NCBI GenBank assembly: GCA_910588035.1
Contig: CAJUPY010000008.1
Coordinates: forward strand, 21,747-85,746
Length of the DNA: 64,000 nucleotides
From: an uncultured Muribaculaceae bacterium
GTDB lineage: Bacteria > Bacteroidota > Bacteroidia > Bacteroidales > Muribaculaceae
Direction: 5' to 3'
Shown: piece after piece, positions 54,320-63,179 of the stretch
Layout of the letters: every line of letters starts with the position of its first letter
Numbering within the stretch: position 1 is the stretch's first letter
Position numbers and translations under genes: made by a program
Notes under the pieces: generated by a model
Databases searched by the model: none
The model's input: only the letters and a program-made list of their open reading frames with translations
Told to the model about the DNA's origin: nothing

Positions 54320-56257
54320 ATGAAAAAAAGAATTCTGCCGGCGGCACTTATCTTTGCCGCAATGCTGACTGCCTACGCCAAAAAGAACAACAGCGACCCG
54401 ACTGTAATGGAGATAGACGGGACGCCTGTGACCATGAGCGAATTCGAATACCTATATAACAAGAACAATTCACAACAGACAAGCAAACAGAGCCGTGACG
54501 AGTATGCCGACATGTTTCTTGTCTATAAGCTCAAGGTGGCCGATGCGCTGAAAGCGGGCATCGACACCACGGCTGCGTTCAGACGTGAGTACGACGGATA
54601 TCGACGTGAACTTGCGGCTCCATATCTGACCGATGTGGAGATGCAGGAGAAATTGCTTCAGGAAGCCTATGTCATGCTGAAGGAAAATGTCGATGTCAGC
54701 CACATAATGATGAGCCACGACAATACCCCTGACGGTGATGCTGAAATCAGGCAGCAGCTTGACAGCATCAGAACAGAAATTCTTGCCGGACGTGCCGATT
54801 TCGATGAAATGGCACGCAAGTATTCTGTCGACCCGGCTGTCAGAATAAGACAGAATGGTCACATGGGCTGGATATCTGGAGACGGAACCTATCCCTATCC
54901 GTTTGTCAGCGCGGCCTATTCGACTGAAGTCGGTGATATCTCTCCGGTGATTGATTCAGGTTTCGGATACCACATCGTCAGAACAAATGGCCGTCGTCAG
55001 GCTCCGGGAAAAGTTCAGGTTGAACATATTCTTAAACTGACCCGCGGCATGTCTGAACAGGATGCTTTGAAACAGAAACATTCGATCGACTCGATCTATG
55101 ATGTGCTGAAGGCGGGGGCTGATTTTGCCGATGTGGCACGCCGTGAGTCACAAGATCCCGGCTCTGCTGCCAACGGCGGACGTCTCGATTGGTTCGGACC
55201 CGGACGCATGGTGCCTGAATTTGAGCAGGTTTCGTTTGAATTGGCCGACGGAGAGATTTCAAAACCCTTTGCGACATCATATGGCTATCATATCGTGCAC
55301 CGTCTTGCCCACCGGGGCGTAGAACCGTTTGATGAGGTTAAAAAAGAGTTGACCAATATGCTTGATAACGATGAACGTGGTGCGCAACCTGTGAAATCTT
55401 ACCAGAAGAAACTTAGAAAACTCTACAGTGAGACCATAGATCAGAAAGTGTTTGACGACGTCTTGAAGGAAGTCGGCGACAATGGAGGTTATGATTCGGT
55501 GGTGATCAAGAAACTTTCAGGAGACAAACGTCCGTTCGGCACAATGTCGCGTGGAGTGATTACTGTCGGTGAACTTATTGCCGTTATGCCGACAATTGCC
55601 AAGGTGTCTGCTGAATCAATCAAGAATGTAATGCTCGACAGTTACAATAGTCTGGCCGACATGCGTGTCATGGAACTTGCTGTTGAAGATCTGCCTGCGC
55701 AAAATGCCGATTACCGCAACATTCTCAACGAATATCGCGACGGAATGTTGTTGTTTGAGATCAGCAACCGTAATGTCTGGGACCGTGCCTCGAAAGACAA
55801 ACAGGGGCTTGAGGCATATTTCAACGCAAACCGTGAGAAATATAAATGGTCGGCACCAAAGTTCAAAGGTTACGTAATTTTTGCTTCAAGTGACTCCATC
55901 AGCAATGAGGCGAAGAAATATCTTGAGGAAAATGTTGTGTCTCAAGACTCGTTGGTGAAAACCATGAGGGGCAGATTCGGCTCGAAAGTGAAAGTTGAAA
56001 AAGTCATTGCGGCCAAAGGTGAGAACAAGATAATCGACGCTATCGCTTTTGGAGGCGTGAAGCCTGAGGCGAACGGACGTTGGGCGTGGTATTTCCCCTA
56101 CAACGGACATGTCATTGACCAACCTGAGGAAGCTGCCGATGTCAGAGGCGCGGTTTCTGCCGATTACCAGAACCTCCTCGAAACCGAGTGGGTCAACAAA
56201 CTGCGTAAGGAGCATAAATACAAGATAAACCGCAAACTCATTAAAAACATGAAATAG
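54320..56257 (+). CDS. Periplasmic peptidyl-prolyl isomerase with two parvulin domains
   Basis: 645 residues from the ATG at 54320. A signal peptide ends near residue 20 (AMLTAYA). A SurA-N-like segment with TMSEFEYLYNKNN leads to two parvulin rotamase domains (about 125-235 and 240-340), each with SHIMM or EHILK at the start and a GFGYHIV or SYGYHIV end. The remainder (about 380-640) has a long helical and beta region with an RFGSKVKVEKV motif. A chaperone role in outer-membrane protein folding is likely from the family. A 24-bp gap separates it from a second foldase-like gene. Confidence 0.92.
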   Translation: MKKRILPAALIFAAMLTAYAKKNNSDPTVMEIDGTPVTMSEFEYLYNKNNSQQTSKQSRDEYADMFLVYKLKVADALKAGIDTTAAFRREYDGYRRELAAPYLTDVEMQEKLLQEAYVMLKENVDVSHIMMSHDNTPDGDAEIRQQLDSIRTEILAGRADFDEMARKYSVDPAVRIRQNGHMGWISGDGTYPYPFVSAAYSTEVGDISPVIDSGFGYHIVRTNGRRQAPGKVQVEHILKLTRGMSEQDALKQKHSIDSIYDVLKAGADFADVARRESQDPGSAANGGRLDWFGPGRMVPEFEQVSFELADGEISKPFATSYGYHIVHRLAHRGVEPFDEVKKELTNMLDNDERGAQPVKSYQKKLRKLYSETIDQKVFDDVLKEVGDNGGYDSVVIKKLSGDKRPFGTMSRGVITVGELIAVMPTIAKVSAESIKNVMLDSYNSLADMRVMELAVEDLPAQNADYRNILNEYRDGMLLFEISNRNVWDRASKDKQGLEAYFNANREKYKWSAPKFKGYVIFASSDSISNEAKKYLEENVVSQDSLVKTMRGRFGSKVKVEKVIAAKGENKIIDAIAFGGVKPEANGRWAWYFPYNGHVIDQPEEAADVRGAVSADYQNLLETEWVNKLRKEHKYKINRKLIKNMK

Positions 56258-56281
56258 CACGCGGAACATTCAAGCACATAA

Positions 56282-57154
56282 ATGCGTTACAATTTCAAAT
56301 ACATAATCCCCGCCACGATTCTCGCTGCCTTTCTTACAGCTTGCACAAACAATGCGCGAGAATCTGACGGGGATATTCTTGTCAGGGTCGGTAACGAAAC
56401 TTTGACCCGCAGTGAGCTTATAAAACGCATTCCGTCAGGAACGGTCGAGGCCGACAGTGTCAGACTCGCGCGTGCTTTCGTGAGATCATGGATCGACAGC
56501 AGACTGGTGTCGGAGATTGCTGCACGCAACATCGGTGACATGAGCGAGATAGACCGCCTGACGGCTGAGTATCGCAATGAACTGATAGCATATGAGTATC
56601 GTCGCCGAATGGCTGACCAACGGGTTGAAACCACATTTTCCGATGACTCGCTCAAGGCATACTACGACGCTAATCAAGGCCGATTCATAACTACTCAGCC
56701 TATTGTCAGGGGGGTCTACATCAAGGTGCCTGACAACGCACCCCAGCTGCCTCAGTTGAGAAAACTCTACCGGTCTGACAAGGTCGACGACATTGACCGG
56801 TTGGAAAAACAGGAACTTGTCGGGGTGATTCACTATGATTATTTCCGCGACCGGTGGGTGGAATGGGATCAGATTGAAGCCCGCATTCCTGTCGATTTCG
56901 GTAACGACCCCGTCGGCTATCTTAAGACTCACCCCCATGTCGATGTCACATCGGGAGGATTCACCTATTTGCTCGACATTACCGACGTGATTCCAAAGGG
57001 TGCGAAAATGCCTTTTGAATTTGCCAGGGAACATATCAAGCGCGACATGACGTATCAGCGGCGCATAGCTTTTGACAACGAGATGAGGCGTGAATTGCTC
57101 AAAGAGGCTGATGAAAATGGTGAGCTGACGATTTTTTGCGATCTTGATTCGTGA
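56282..57154 (+). CDS. Lipoprotein of the SurA/PpiC-like foldase group
   Basis: 290 residues. N-terminal signal with lipobox FLTACTN (Cys about 21). A SurA-N-like segment with GNETLTRSELIKRIPSG and YDANQGRF is followed by a helical part. Typical parvulin motifs are not seen, so it may be a chaperone without isomerase activity. It lies 24 bp after the parvulin gene and is probably co-transcribed. Bacteroides genomes usually continue with a third, SurA-like gene; here a terminator and unrelated DNA follow. Confidence 0.8.
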   Translation: MRYNFKYIIPATILAAFLTACTNNARESDGDILVRVGNETLTRSELIKRIPSGTVEADSVRLARAFVRSWIDSRLVSEIAARNIGDMSEIDRLTAEYRNELIAYEYRRRMADQRVETTFSDDSLKAYYDANQGRFITTQPIVRGVYIKVPDNAPQLPQLRKLYRSDKVDDIDRLEKQELVGVIHYDYFRDRWVEWDQIEARIPVDFGNDPVGYLKTHPHVDVTSGGFTYLLDITDVIPKGAKMPFEFAREHIKRDMTYQRRIAFDNEMRRELLKEADENGELTIFCDLDS

Positions 57155-57167
57155 CTGATACAAAAAC

Positions 57168-57200
57168 GGGGCTGTGTGACAATAAAAGTCAGACAGCCTC
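57168..57200 (+). terminator. Likely terminator of the foldase genes
   Basis: Arms 57170-57180 and 57188-57198 pair with one mismatch, loop AATAAAA, and pairing extends one or two bases outward. A T-rich stretch follows. It sits 14 bp after the lipoprotein stop. Confidence 0.6.
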
Positions 57201-57233
57201 TGTTGTTTATCCATGCGGTCCGACCATGGGGCT

Positions 57234-57425
57234 ATGATGCGTTTCAAAGAGCAGACTGGCAAGGAGGTGACTGAGTTGGACGGGAGCAGTTTTTCGGATC
57301 TGTGTACTTATCTGTGGTGTTGTGTTGTTTCGGCGTGCAGCAGGGAGAGTGGTCACGCGGGGCATGGGCCTGGGTCGGCGCCTGACGTTGAGCGGTTCAG
57401 GCGTCTGGCGAGGCGGATCGGTTAG
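57234..57425 (+). CDS. Small ORF, possible remnant of a phage tail-assembly chaperone-like gene
   Basis: 63 residues from the ATG at 57234 (57213 and 57237 also possible). The first half, MMRFKEQTGKEVTELDGSS and FSDLCTYLWCCVVSAC, recalls the short conserved N-terminal domain of tail-assembly chaperone-like proteins in Bacteroidetes phages. The second half is GC-rich and unlike it, and the protein ends much earlier than such proteins do. It is therefore a fragment or a diverged small gene. It converges with the small membrane protein at 57422-57640 with a 4-bp overlap. Identification is weak. Confidence 0.35.
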   Translation: MMRFKEQTGKEVTELDGSSFSDLCTYLWCCVVSACSRESGHAGHGPGSAPDVERFRRLARRIG

Positions 57426-57640
57426 TCGTCGGTTATGTCATCGTGATATTTAACATGGGTGAATTTAATTTCGATTATCTGTGGTTCGTCATCGTTTTTT
57501 TTAGGTGGGTCGCCATGCTTTAGTCCGTATGCGGCACTAATGCTGAGGACGATGCCAAAAATTGCACCTAGAATCGTTCCAATCCACCACGACAACATAT
57601 ACCAATCGTAAGAGTGAAAATAAGCGGAAATAGCGTCCAT
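57422..57640 (-). CDS. Small hypothetical membrane protein
   Basis: 72 residues from the ATG at 57640; the frame stays open upstream but a promoter at 57663-57693 makes the later start likely. One transmembrane helix (about 15-37) with IGTILGAIFGIVLSISAAY, followed by a charged tail with GDPPKKNDDEP. Not recognised. It overlaps the phage-like ORF by 4 bp, convergently. Confidence 0.5.
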   Translation of the reverse strand: MDAISAYFHSYDWYMLSWWIGTILGAIFGIVLSISAAYGLKHGDPPKKNDDEPQIIEIKFTHVKYHDDITDD

Positions 57641-57662
57641 GACTAAAATTTTAAGATTATCG

Positions 57663-57693
57663 CAAATATAATAAAAGTATAACAAAATAACAA
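57663..57693 (-). promoter_or_regulatory. Bacteroidetes-type promoter for the small membrane protein
   Basis: On the reverse strand -7 TATATTTG (57670-57663) and -33 TTG (57693-57691), 20 bp apart. The expected leader to 57640 is about 17 nt. Confidence 0.6.
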
Positions 57694-57787
57694 ACAAAAA
57701 GACCTCAAACAGCACAATTTCATTTAGTTACGGACTCGAGGAAGGGTAAGACGGTCTGAAACTCTTATAGCGGACATCACTTTTAAA

Positions 57788-58099
57788 ATGGGCAAAGATT
57801 ATAAGTTCGACGACTTATTTATCCAATTTGATACAAACCTCAAAAGCCAAATGTCTCCGACTGTCAAGACCGCTCCGACACCCGCAGCCACGCCTCAGCC
57901 CCAAGCCCCGGCAATTACCTTGTCAACGCCATCACTCGGAAGCCAATCGGCAGACGACACCAACATGGTACTTGGCGGAGGCCTGTCCGACGACTTCGCT
58001 CACTTCCTAAAAATGCACCCCGGCATGAGCATCGAAGAAGCCAAACGCAAGTTCAAGGAACAGCAGAAACAACGTTCGCGAGTGAGATTAAAGCATTAG
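57788..58099 (+). CDS. Hypothetical protein, low-complexity middle
   Basis: 103 residues. A short acidic and aromatic N-terminus (YKFDDLFIQFDTN) is followed by a Pro/Ala/Thr/Ser-rich linker (about 22-58) and a basic, helical C-terminus with EEAKRKFKEQQKQRSR. No domain recognised. The same frame continues after the TAG stop (58097-58099) for 29 codons of basic, helical character to a TAA at 58187-58189, and another frame overlaps the stop. A terminator follows at 58194-58231. Composition and surroundings suggest a mobile or phage-derived origin. Confidence 0.5.
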   Translation: MGKDYKFDDLFIQFDTNLKSQMSPTVKTAPTPAATPQPQAPAITLSTPSLGSQSADDTNMVLGGGLSDDFAHFLKMHPGMSIEEAKRKFKEQQKQRSRVRLKH

Positions 58100-58193
58100 T
58101 CGGCAAAGCCGGTATGCGTTATCGAAGCTATTAATACTCACCGCAAACTCAAAGCCCAACAACGCAGAGGACCAAAAATGCACCGCTAACCCC

Positions 58194-58231
58194 AAGCCGC
58201 CGAGAGAACCCAATCCCTCGGCGGCTTTTTT
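58194..58231 (+). terminator. Rho-independent terminator
   Basis: An 11-bp GC-rich stem with arms 58194-58204 and 58217-58227, a 12-nt loop and a T-run continuing to 58231. It ends the 57788 transcript and separates it from the promoter at 58256. Confidence 0.9.
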
Positions 58232-58255
58232 AACATCCCGATTCTGAGCGTTCTA

Positions 58256-58286
58256 TTGTACGACTGAAATATTTTTTGTAATTTTG
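58256..58286 (+). promoter_or_regulatory. Bacteroidetes-type promoter before the structured leader
   Basis: -33 TTG at 58256-58258 and -7 TAATTTTG at 58279-58286, spacing 20 bp. A small hairpin (arms 58286-58291 and 58295-58300) overlaps the expected start of transcription near 58292. Confidence 0.75.
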
Positions 58287-58291
58287 CGGTC

Positions 58292-58576
58292 GCAGACCGC
58301 ATCGCAGAGCCCGGTCAAGGGCAATGTGGGTGGGACTGCAGACATATGAAAAGCGTTTACTTGACGCTCTTTCTTGACATCTTGAAACTTCGCAACTTTC
58401 TTAGGTTGGTCAAGAATGCAGCAAACAGTAGATGCCTATGTGGATATGTATATTCTGTCCTAATCCGGCGCGTGAGCGTTGGGTATGGGCGTATAGCATA
58501 TTTCCGCGTGAGGCTCTGCGTTTGCTCGTTCAACCAACCGGGCAATGCGAAGGCCTCAAGATGTGGAACGAGCAAA
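58292..58576 (+). ncRNA. Putative structured leader or non-coding RNA
   Basis: About 270 nt between the promoter and the ATG at 58561 hold no convincing protein; two overlapping open frames (58346-58579, 58432 onward) lack a plausible protein. Visible structure: an interrupted stem with TCTTGAC (about 58368-58374) and GTCAAGA (about 58409-58415), and an 11-bp perfect inverted repeat with arms 58521-58531 and 58566-58576 that encloses the ATG at 58561. Such a stem could hide the start of the 121-residue protein from ribosomes. I remember similar leader-plus-protein text in other Bacteroidales genomes, but this is not verified. Confidence 0.4.
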
Positions 58577-58926
58577 TAGTACGGCTCTCACGCTTTTTAT
58601 TTATAAACCAATCAATCGCCAACGAGAGAGTCCGACGGCAAAGTTTTTCAATGGAATTTTTAGAGGCAGTTAAACTCGCTGATTCTAAGAGTGGTCTCAT
58701 CGGACAAAAAACATATGGGGCAACACTCGACGAAATCATAATAGCACCGACATCTATAAACGAATTAGAAGCGTTTAAAAATTTGTATGTTCAAACGCTT
58801 AATGCTCAACACTCTATACTGCCTTTTATGGGGTGCGACGTTTCTGTTATGGGCGTTTACGATAAATCAAGAATTCGACAAATTGGCGCGGTCATTTTAT
58901 CCGACCTTTCTGAGTTCGATGATTAA
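58561..58926 (+). CDS. Unknown 121-residue protein downstream of structured leader
   Basis: 121 residues from the ATG at 58561. The N-terminal part, MWNEQIVRLSRFLFINQS with IANERVRRQSFSMEF, is basic and helical; the second half, with IIIAPTSINELEAFKNLYVQ and MGCDVSVMGVYDKSRIRQI, looks like a compact alpha/beta domain. It was not recognised. Extension upstream in frame is possible but would lie in the leader. The neighbouring stem at 58521-58576 covers its start codon, which suggests translation control. Confidence 0.55.
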   Translation: MWNEQIVRLSRFLFINQSIANERVRRQSFSMEFLEAVKLADSKSGLIGQKTYGATLDEIIIAPTSINELEAFKNLYVQTLNAQHSILPFMGCDVSVMGVYDKSRIRQIGAVILSDLSEFDD

Positions 58927-59033
58927 AAAAATTCCTTAAGCACTGTAATTACGCATTCTTAACTTACGAGTTTCTTTGAATGTGTAACATAAATATTAAG
59001 GATACCTGAAATACAAAAATAGATATTCTTCCC

Positions 59034-62000
59034 ATGAAATTAAACTACTCGTTTCTAACCTCATCAGCAAGCAAAAGACTGATGCTCGCATTTGTCTTGT
59101 TGTCACTTTGCTTATTTGCTAATGCTGCTACTCGTGTACAGGTAGGAGACCTGTATTACAACATTAGTGGAACTACCGCTACTGTTGCGCCCAATCGCTT
59201 TAATTCTTTTACAAGCGATTATCGAGAGTGGTCTTATGAGATTCCCGAAAAAATTTACTACAATCGTGCATCATACACTGTCGTAGGAATAGACGACTAT
59301 GCATTTTCTGCGTATTATTCAGAAAATTATGGCATTGAGGGAAGTGAATTGAGAAGTATATCAATCCCAAATACTGTAAAGACGATAGGTTATGGAGCCT
59401 TTAGAGGGTGTCCCAATTTAAGAACTGTAACAATAAATGGTACAGAGAGTAAACTCGAAGAAATTGGAGGTGCTGCTTTTATGGACTGTGCTGTTCTTTC
59501 AGAGATTCGCATACCTTCGCAGGTAAAGACCTTGGGCAAAAATGTATTTAATAATTCGTACATTCAAACTGTTGAATACTTTGGCGCCACTCCTCCTGAA
59601 AACTGGGTTGCAGCTTCAAATACTTATGTTACAAATAAGAAAAATTATGACACGCCGCCATTTTCAATTGCAGAGGAGCCTAAGATTATCGAATTTATCT
59701 CTTTTGAAAATAATGAGTTTACTTATAATGGTCAAAATGTTAGTACACAATGGCACGACAATCGATATACATCAAACTCTTCTTGGAGTGTCACAACGAC
59801 AATACCTGAGTTTGAAAAAAACGCTGGTGATTACTGTGTGAATATAACATTTAGCTATTCATTAAGTTATAATAAGTATTACAATTTTGACATTGTAATT
59901 CCTTTCTATTATACTATAAAGCCAGCATCTTTAAGCGTTTCGGTTAAGAATGTAACTCGATTGTATGGAGAGCCGAATCCTCCATTTGAATTAAATTATA
60001 ATGGATTTATAGGTTCTGAAAATATATCAAATATAGATGTACAACCAATTGTACAAACCAATATAACCTCAATGACAGATATCGGGTCATATTCAATAGT
60101 TCCTTCAAATGGAATCGCAAGGAATTATGAATTTAACTACATAGCTGGACTACTTAACATTACTAAAGCTCCAATAAAGGTACGGGTAAGTGATGAAACA
60201 AGAGAATATGGTTTGGATAATCCTACATTCGCAATATCCTATGTTGGATTAAAAAATGGTGAGCAATCTCCTAAATGGGACAAAGCTCCAATTTTCTCTA
60301 CCGATGCATCAAAAGGTTCAAATGTGGGACGGTATCCAATAACCGTTAATTGTGAACCTCACAACTATGAAATAATTACCAACGAGAATGGTACACTTTC
60401 TATTACACCCGCGCCTTTGACCCTAACTGCGAATAATTGCTATAGAGAATATTACGAACCTAACCCCAAATTTACTTTTACATTAGAAGGTCTTCGCAAC
60501 AACGATGATGAAAGGTGTTTATCTAATAAGCCGATGTATGACTGTTCTGCCGTAATAAGTAGTGACTGTGGGGAATATGATATTACACCGAGTTTAGCGG
60601 AATCAACCAATTACGCCATATCCTACAGCTCTGGTGTTTTAACCGTAAAAAAAGCGGCTCTAACAATTTCAGCTGACAACATCTCAAAAGAATATGGAGA
60701 TGAAAATCCTGTTCTCCGATTTAGTATCATTGGCTTGAAGGGCGATGATACTCAAGATGCTGCATTGCAGCAATTACCTTCACTTGCAACTTCAGCTTCA
60801 ACGAATACTTCAGTAGGGGAATATCCAATTACAGTAGGGGGCGGTATTTCCAAAAATTATCAATTGGCATATCGCCAAGGCATAATGACAATTACCAAAG
60901 CCCCATTGTCTGTTTCTGTGGAAGATGTAGAAAGATCATATGGTACAAATAATCCTAACTTCACCCGAAACTATCTTGGATTCAAACTGGCTGATACCGA
61001 AACGACCGCATTCTCCGTATTGCCAAAGATTTCATGTTCAGCCACTAAAGCCAGTGATGTAGGTGAATATCCAATAACTATCACAGGCGGAACTGCCAGA
61101 AATTATGAAATCGTTTTTTATGAGAATGGAACTCTTTCGATAACAAAGGCAATCGCTACCATTACTGCCAATAATAAAAGCCGTCTCTATTTTGAAGAAA
61201 ATCCACAATTTGATTTCTCTGTTACGGGTTTACTTAATGGCGACTCCAAATCATGTCTAACCACGCTTCCTAAGTATAATTGCAATGCTAATAGGTTAAG
61301 TAATGTAGGTGATTATGAGATTATGCCATCAGGTGCTGTCTCAAAGAATTATACATTTGAGTATGCCTCTGGAATTCTAACAGTCAACAAGCAACAACTA
61401 GCTGCAAGCGTCGGAAGTTATTCTCGCGTTTACGGTGAGAATAATCCCTCTTTTGCAATAGATTATGTCGGATTTGTTAATAACGAAAATGCTTCTGTTC
61501 TAACTCAGGCAGCGACTGCATCTTGTCCGGCAACATCTGTTAGTGATGTGGGAACATATCCAATTAACTTAACAGGGGGTGAGGCTACCAATTACTATAT
61601 TTCTAAATATAATTCCGGTACCCTTACAATTACTAAGGCAAATCAAAAAATAGTTTGGAATCAGGATTTATCTAACATAGTTTTATATTCTCAGATTGAG
61701 TTGCAAGCATCAAGTGACGCGAACCTACCAGTAACATATGAGATGTCTCCTAATAATGTGGCAACTCTATATAGCAATGCTGGTAAATGGTATCTTGACT
61801 GTTATGGTAGCGGTACTGTTAATATTCGTGCCGTCCAGAATGGTGACAAAAATCACAATGCTGCAACTGCTGTCTCTAAAACGTTAATTGTATTAGGAGG
61901 CGGAGGAGATCCTTCGGATCCCCAAATATTCTTGAATGTTGAAGAGCCGGGTACCTTACCAACTCTAATAGCCGAAAATAGAAAATACCAAATTAAAAAT

Positions 62001-63128
62001 CTTCGCCTTACGGGTAATATCAATGGTACTGATATCAATTTTATTCGCGAGATGGCCGGTAGTGATAGCTATGGAAGCACTACACCCGGTGTATTGGAAA
62101 CTCTTGATATTTCTGGATGTACAATTGTCAGCGGTGGACGAAGTTACTATCAGTCCAACAGAACTTCTGATTACGCAGTGGGCAATCATATGTTCTATAA
62201 TTGCAAGGTGCTTACGACATTACGTCTGCCAGAGAATAGTATTTCCATCGGTAACTCTGCATTTGCTGACTGCGACAGACTCTCAGTGATTGCGATTCCC
62301 AATTCCGTAAAATCGTTTGGAACCAAGTCATTTGCAAATGCCATTAGTTTACTGCGTATTCCTATGCCCGAATATCTGACTACAATTGGCGATATGGCAT
62401 TTATGGGATGTAATGGCATTACGGAATTGACCTTACCAGAAAGCGTATCATCAATAGGTGACGGCATTGTAAATGATTGCCAAAACCTTTCGCAAATTGA
62501 TGTGGAAGTTGGCAACAGCCATTATGCAAGCAAAGACGGTGTGCTCTATGATTCAGATTTTCATGAACTCCTCATATTCCCGGTTAATCATGAAAAGACA
62601 GAGTATAGTGTGGTTGACGAAGTTACAAGCATAGCTCCATATGCGTTCCTCAATGCAAAAAAACTTACAACAGTTAATTTACCATCCACTCTGGCATCAA
62701 TAGGGAAAGATGCGTTTATCGGATGTGTGAATCTATCGATGTTACAGGTTAAGGCACTGAATCCACCTATTTGTCAGAATGACTGCTTTGAAAATGTAAG
62801 CAAGACACGCTGTGAATTACAAGTTCCACTTGGTTGTCGTTCTTATTATTGGGTTGCACCCGTGTGGTCTGAATTCAATAGGATAGTCGAAAGCGGCTTT
62901 ACTGGAATTGAAAATGTGGAATCTAATGGGGTTCACTTCTCAGTGCAGAATGGTTCAATTAATATTTCCGGTTGCCCACGAGATGTCGTTGTAAGAATCT
63001 ACCAAACAAATGGCACTTTGGTTTTCAATAGCAATGCCACGGAAGGGCTCTTGCAATTTACTCCCAATTCTATAGGGACTTACATTCTTCTCATAGGCAA
63101 CACATCATATAAGATATTGATAAAATAA
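59034..63128 (+). CDS. Large surface protein: BspA-like leucine-rich repeats, seven MBG repeats, sorting domain
   Basis: 1364 residues. Signal peptide about 1-31 (CLFANA). A first BspA-like LRR segment (about 85-190) with ISIPNTVKTIGYGAFRGCPN. Then seven MBG-type repeats (about 297-870) of about 80 residues each, with the pattern Y-G/F-x-x-N-P, G, GEYPIT and NYE near the end. A further Ig-like part, and a second LRR segment (about 1010-1240) with NSISIGNSAFADCDRL. The last 75 residues, beginning GIENVESNGVHFSV and ending TSYKILIK, fit a type A sorting domain, so it is probably secreted and attached to the surface. The gene is AT-rich relative to the 0-57 kb part, as expected of an accessory gene. 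Confidence 0.9.
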   Translation: MKLNYSFLTSSASKRLMLAFVLLSLCLFANAATRVQVGDLYYNISGTTATVAPNRFNSFTSDYREWSYEIPEKIYYNRASYTVVGIDDYAFSAYYSENYGIEGSELRSISIPNTVKTIGYGAFRGCPNLRTVTINGTESKLEEIGGAAFMDCAVLSEIRIPSQVKTLGKNVFNNSYIQTVEYFGATPPENWVAASNTYVTNKKNYDTPPFSIAEEPKIIEFISFENNEFTYNGQNVSTQWHDNRYTSNSSWSVTTTIPEFEKNAGDYCVNITFSYSLSYNKYYNFDIVIPFYYTIKPASLSVSVKNVTRLYGEPNPPFELNYNGFIGSENISNIDVQPIVQTNITSMTDIGSYSIVPSNGIARNYEFNYIAGLLNITKAPIKVRVSDETREYGLDNPTFAISYVGLKNGEQSPKWDKAPIFSTDASKGSNVGRYPITVNCEPHNYEIITNENGTLSITPAPLTLTANNCYREYYEPNPKFTFTLEGLRNNDDERCLSNKPMYDCSAVISSDCGEYDITPSLAESTNYAISYSSGVLTVKKAALTISADNISKEYGDENPVLRFSIIGLKGDDTQDAALQQLPSLATSASTNTSVGEYPITVGGGISKNYQLAYRQGIMTITKAPLSVSVEDVERSYGTNNPNFTRNYLGFKLADTETTAFSVLPKISCSATKASDVGEYPITITGGTARNYEIVFYENGTLSITKAIATITANNKSRLYFEENPQFDFSVTGLLNGDSKSCLTTLPKYNCNANRLSNVGDYEIMPSGAVSKNYTFEYASGILTVNKQQLAASVGSYSRVYGENNPSFAIDYVGFVNNENASVLTQAATASCPATSVSDVGTYPINLTGGEATNYYISKYNSGTLTITKANQKIVWNQDLSNIVLYSQIELQASSDANLPVTYEMSPNNVATLYSNAGKWYLDCYGSGTVNIRAVQNGDKNHNAATAVSKTLIVLGGGGDPSDPQIFLNVEEPGTLPTLIAENRKYQIKNLRLTGNINGTDINFIREMAGSDSYGSTTPGVLETLDISGCTIVSGGRSYYQSNRTSDYAVGNHMFYNCKVLTTLRLPENSISIGNSAFADCDRLSVIAIPNSVKSFGTKSFANAISLLRIPMPEYLTTIGDMAFMGCNGITELTLPESVSSIGDGIVNDCQNLSQIDVEVGNSHYASKDGVLYDSDFHELLIFPVNHEKTEYSVVDEVTSIAPYAFLNAKKLTTVNLPSTLASIGKDAFIGCVNLSMLQVKALNPPICQNDCFENVSKTRCELQVPLGCRSYYWVAPVWSEFNRIVESGFTGIENVESNGVHFSVQNGSINISGCPRDVVVRIYQTNGTLVFNSNATEGLLQFTPNSIGTYILLIGNTSYKILIK

Positions 63129-63147
63129 TCAATAGATTTTGTATCTT

Positions 63148-63173
63148 AAGACCCCGGCGTATGTCGGGGTCTT
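63148..63173 (+). terminator. Hairpin after the large surface protein
   Basis: A 9-bp stem, arms 63148-63156 and 63165-63173, with an 8-nt loop, 20 bp after the stop codon. It lacks a long T-run, so it is a possible rather than certain terminator. Confidence 0.6.
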
Positions 63174-63179
63174 GCTATA

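Noticed and set aside
58346..58579. 77-codon frame inside the leader region
   Set aside because: Its translation (Cys/Arg-rich, no domain) overlaps another open frame of similar quality; the region is better explained as RNA or leader.
59920..61640. Repeated DNA in the surface protein considered as a CRISPR-like or tandem DNA repeat
   Set aside because: The repetition is at protein level (MBG domains, about 80 residues) and nucleotide identity between units is low.
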